Shown piece by piece: positions 60,899 through 64,000 of a stretch of 64,000 nucleotides of DNA. A model generated the notes under the pieces. That model did no database searches, was not told where the DNA came from, and saw only the letters and a program-made list of their open reading frames with translations. This DNA comes from Bacillota bacterium. GTDB taxonomy: Bacteria; Bacillota; Clostridia; Saccharofermentanales; DTU023. Every line of letters starts with the position of its first letter. Positions within the stretch are counted from its first letter, which is position 1. The DNA is taken from the NCBI GenBank assembly GCA_029570375.1, contig JAKPXB010000040.1, positions 91,464 through 155,463 on the forward strand, read 5' to 3'. Made by a program: the position numbers and the translations under genes.

Positions 60899-62797
60899 AT
60901 GAGTCATGTCATCATCGGAACGGCGGGACATGTCGATCACGGCAAATCATCACTCATCTTTGCGCTGACCAAACGCGATCCCGACCGGCTCGCCGAAGAG
61001 AAGGAGCGGGGGATCACGATTGAACTCGGCTTTACATGGCTCGAACACCCCGACGGCTCAAAGAGCGGAATCATAGATGTCCCGGGGCATGAGCGCTTTG
61101 TCAGCCATATGCTGGCGGGTGCCGGCGGTATCGACCTCGCGCTCCTGGTTGTCGCGGCAGACGAAGGCGTCATGCCGCAGACGCGCGAGCATCTCGGCAT
61201 CCTCTCCCTGCTCGGCATCAGCCGCGGAGTGATCGTCATCACCAAATGCGATCTCGTGGAAGAAGACTTTATTGAACTCGTGGAAGAAGACATCCGCGAC
61301 CATGTCCGCGGAACTTTCCTTGAACACGCGGCGGTGCGGAGAACATCGGCGAAGACGGGAGAGGGAATCGAAGAACTCCGCCAGACCCTTTTCGACGAAA
61401 TCGGGAAAATCAGTACGCACAAAGAACAGCTTCCTTTCAGGCTCCCCATCGACCGCGTCTTCACGCTCGGAGGCTTCGGAACGATCGTAACGGGGACGCT
61501 GATTGAAGGTGTGATTGAGAACGGCGGGCAAGCCGCTATCTATCCGGGAGAAAAAAACGCCCGTATCAGGAGCATCCAGATCCACGAACAGAGCAAAGAA
61601 TTCGCCGAACCCGGTCAGCGGGTGGCACTCAATTTGTCAGGGCTGAAAAAAACCGATATCGAACGGGGTGATGTGCTGGCGGCGCCGGGAAGCCTGATGG
61701 CAACCACTCGTTTCGACGCCGAACTGACAGCGCTCCGGAACACGCGCTTTCCCATCTCAAACAACATGCGTGTCCATTTGTTCCACGGCGCACGGGAGAT
61801 TCTGGCGCGCGTCATTCTCCTGGATATAGATACCCTGGAACAGGGACAGACCGCCATCGCCCAGCTTCGCCTCGAGGAAGAAGCGTTCGTGAAGTACGGA
61901 GACCGGTTTGTCATTCGTTTTTACTCTCCGCTCGAGACGATCGGTGGCGGCGTGATTGTCGACCCTCTGCCCGCGAAACGGCGCCGCGGCCGTCCGGACA
62001 ACGGCCTGGATTTCGGTGTGATGGCGGGAGAGGACAGAGCCGCCCGGCTCGCGCTGTCGATTCTGCAGAGCGGCAGCCGTCTGTCCCCACTTGACAGCGC
62101 CTGTTACCGGGCGGGAATTGCCGGCCGGGACAGAGCGGCCATCCTTGGGGAGCTCGTCCGGAAGAATTTAATTGTGATGCTGAACGAACGCGTGGCGGTT
62201 CACCGGGACACCCTCAAAGATCTCGGCGGGAAGACGGCGGCAATTCTTGAAAACTTTCATCGCGAGCGCCCGCTCGAACGCGGGATGCGGCGCGAAGAAC
62301 TGCGGACGCGTCTGCTCCCGCGCACCGATCTGCAGCTCGCCGATCTCGTCATTGACAGCCTCGGTGCCGCTGGATACCTGGAAACTACCACCGGACTGGT
62401 TTGCCGAAAGGGATTCGCCGTGTCGCTTTCAGAAGAGGAAAAATCAGTCATCGCGGAACTGGCATCCCTGTTTACCGCTTCCGCCTATACGCCTCCCGGC
62501 ATCGAAGAGATCACCGCCCAGTTCGGAAAGCGCGCGAATATAGGACAGGTTCTATCGCTGCTCATAAGCAACGGAACGCTTATTCGCCTGACTCCTCAAA
62601 TTCTTATGCCGGAAGAGCTGGTCAATCAGGCATGGGAGATCGCGCAGTCGACGATTGCCGAAACAGGACAGATCACACTCGCCGACTTCCGGGATAAGCT
62701 CAGCACGACCCGCAAATTCGCGATTGCGCTCCTCGAGTATTTCGACAAACAGAGAAAAACGAAACTCGTCGGTGACGCGCGCGTATTCTATGCATGA
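60899..62797 (+). CDS. selB: Selenocysteine-specific translation elongation factor
   Basis: [92 protein letters not shown]-terminal winged helices. Confidence 0.97.
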   Translation: MSHVIIGTAGHVDHGKSSLIFALTKRDPDRLAEEKERGITIELGFTWLEHPDGSKSGIIDVPGHERFVSHMLAGAGGIDLALLVVAADEGVMPQTREHLGILSLLGISRGVIVITKCDLVEEDFIELVEEDIRDHVRGTFLEHAAVRRTSAKTGEGIEELRQTLFDEIGKISTHKEQLPFRLPIDRVFTLGGFGTIVTGTLIEGVIENGGQAAIYPGEKNARIRSIQIHEQSKEFAEPGQRVALNLSGLKKTDIERGDVLAAPGSLMATTRFDAELTALRNTRFPISNNMRVHLFHGAREILARVILLDIDTLEQGQTAIAQLRLEEEAFVKYGDRFVIRFYSPLETIGGGVIVDPLPAKRRRGRPDNGLDFGVMAGEDRAARLALSILQSGSRLSPLDSACYRAGIAGRDRAAILGELVRKNLIVMLNERVAVHRDTLKDLGGKTAAILENFHRERPLERGMRREELRTRLLPRTDLQLADLVIDSLGAAGYLETTTGLVCRKGFAVSLSEEEKSVIAELASLFTASAYTPPGIEEITAQFGKRANIGQVLSLLISNGTLIRLTPQILMPEELVNQAWEIAQSTIAETGQITLADFRDKLSTTRKFAIALLEYFDKQRKTKLVGDARVFYA

Positions 62798-64000
62798 TGG
62801 TGAAATGATGGCATCCCGCGGTCTCGACATTGTCTTTTCCACGGATCACGAACGGCTCGTTGATCACATTTTCCGCCAGTTGAACCGGAGGCTGGACAAA
62901 TGGCCTGATCACCGCGCTTTCCTGATCGTCCCGGAACCGATGAAAGCCGATATCGAACGCGGCTACATGACGAAAGCGCACGCAGAAGGACTGATGATGG
63001 CGGAGGTGTTGTCTTTCCGCCGCTTAGCCGCGAGACTCTTCGCTGAATCCGGGACATTCACCGCCCCCCCTCTGTCAGGAGCCGGCAAGGCTGTCCTGGC
63101 GCAGAGCATTCTCCTCGATAATAATATTCCCTTCCGGCGCTTTCACCGGCTGGCGGGAAAACCGCGCTATGCTTCGGAACTTGTCAGCATCCTCGGGGAT
63201 TTTCAGCGGTACGACATCTCATCGGAGGACTTGCTCCGCGTTGACATGGAACACCGCGCCACGCTCGACAAATTCTACGATTTCGCGCTGCTGAAGAACG
63301 CGCTGGAAGGAGCGCTCTTCGAGCGCGGACGCGGGGACCCGGACCGGACGCTGACAAATCTGGCGGAAATGCTCTCCTCCCCTTCCCTGCCGGACCGCCT
63401 CCGCTTTCTTACAAAGTCCCACGTCTTTGTTCTGGGATTCGGCGGGGACCGCCAGTTCACGGCACAGGAACTGGCTATTCTCAGAGGCCTCGCGTCGCAC
63501 GCCCCCTGTATGACCATCACCGTCAGCGCCGATTTCCCGGGAGGCAGCCGCGGAATTCTTGCCTTTCAGCACGGCAGGGCGACGATCGACACTCTGTGCC
63601 GCTTATTCCCGGGAATCCGTGTCAGTCAGCCCGGGGAGGCGGATGGCGGAAGCGCAGAAACGGCTGCCGGTGGCGATTCCCGCGCGGCGGGGGACAAACA
63701 GGCGGCGATCCATCTTGTCCGGGCTGTCAATTCACGTGAAGAGGCGCGCTTTTGCGCGGGACAAATCCGGGAATTACTGCTGACGGCCGGCCTTCGCCGC
63801 AAAGATATCGGTATCGCGCTATGTGATGACCAGTCAATGACCGGCCTGATCGAGACAACTCTGGCGGAATACGGCGTCGACGCGTGGATCGATGGGCGAA
63901 GGCCGCTCACGCAAAGCTCCTTTCTCCGCACCTTCACCGCTTTCCTCGCGCTCTCCGCGTATGACTTTTCGCTGGATGATCTGATGGACTACTACCGCGC
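62790..64000 (+). CDS. addB: AddB-like helicase-exonuclease subunit (runs off the window edge)
   Basis: [78 protein letters not shown]; start may be 62805/62808. Confidence 0.75.
   Translation, partial: MHDGEMMASRGLDIVFSTDHERLVDHIFRQLNRRLDKWPDHRAFLIVPEPMKADIERGYMTKAHAEGLMMAEVLSFRRLAARLFAESGTFTAPPLSGAGKAVLAQSILLDNNIPFRRFHRLAGKPRYASELVSILGDFQRYDISSEDLLRVDMEHRATLDKFYDFALLKNALEGALFERGRGDPDRTLTNLAEMLSSPSLPDRLRFLTKSHVFVLGFGGDRQFTAQELAILRGLASHAPCMTITVSADFPGGSRGILAFQHGRATIDTLCRLFPGIRVSQPGEADGGSAETAAGGDSRAAGDKQAAIHLVRAVNSREEARFCAGQIRELLLTAGLRRKDIGIALCDDQSMTGLIETTLAEYGVDAWIDGRRPLTQSSFLRTFTAFLALSAYDFSLDDLMDYYR

Overview
The window is a chromosomal segment from an anaerobic, probably Clostridia-like, bacterium. 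No rRNA, tRNA, CRISPR array or transposase was recognised. The main content is a minus-strand gene set at about 26.6-40.5 kb: MobA/ModE-like protein, xdh, hydA-like, ssnA, ygfK, ygeY, ygeW and a PLP enzyme. This matches the selenium-linked anaerobic purine/urate degradation gene set. About 16 kb away, on the plus strand, is a selenium-utilisation operon at about 56.2-62.8 kb: selD, yedE-like, yedF/TusA-like, DUF3343-like, selA and selB. Here selD is itself a selenoprotein gene, with an in-frame UGA at codon 17 followed by a SECIS-like hairpin; the ORF track misses its 5' end. Other content: a MalEFG/MsmX-type sugar ABC transporter whose MalF-like subunit has a long coiled-coil N-terminal extension; an ECF sigma factor with a membrane partner; a three-component ABC exporter plus lipoprotein; a VWA protein next to a macrodomain protein; an MNT nucleotidyltransferase with an apparently truncated partner; an MBOAT/DHHW/transglutaminase envelope locus; pdxS; a split anaerobic ribonucleotide reductase (nrdD, separate glycyl-radical domain, nrdG) with NrdR-like boxes; and the start of addB. 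All calls come from reading the translated sequence; no database search was run.
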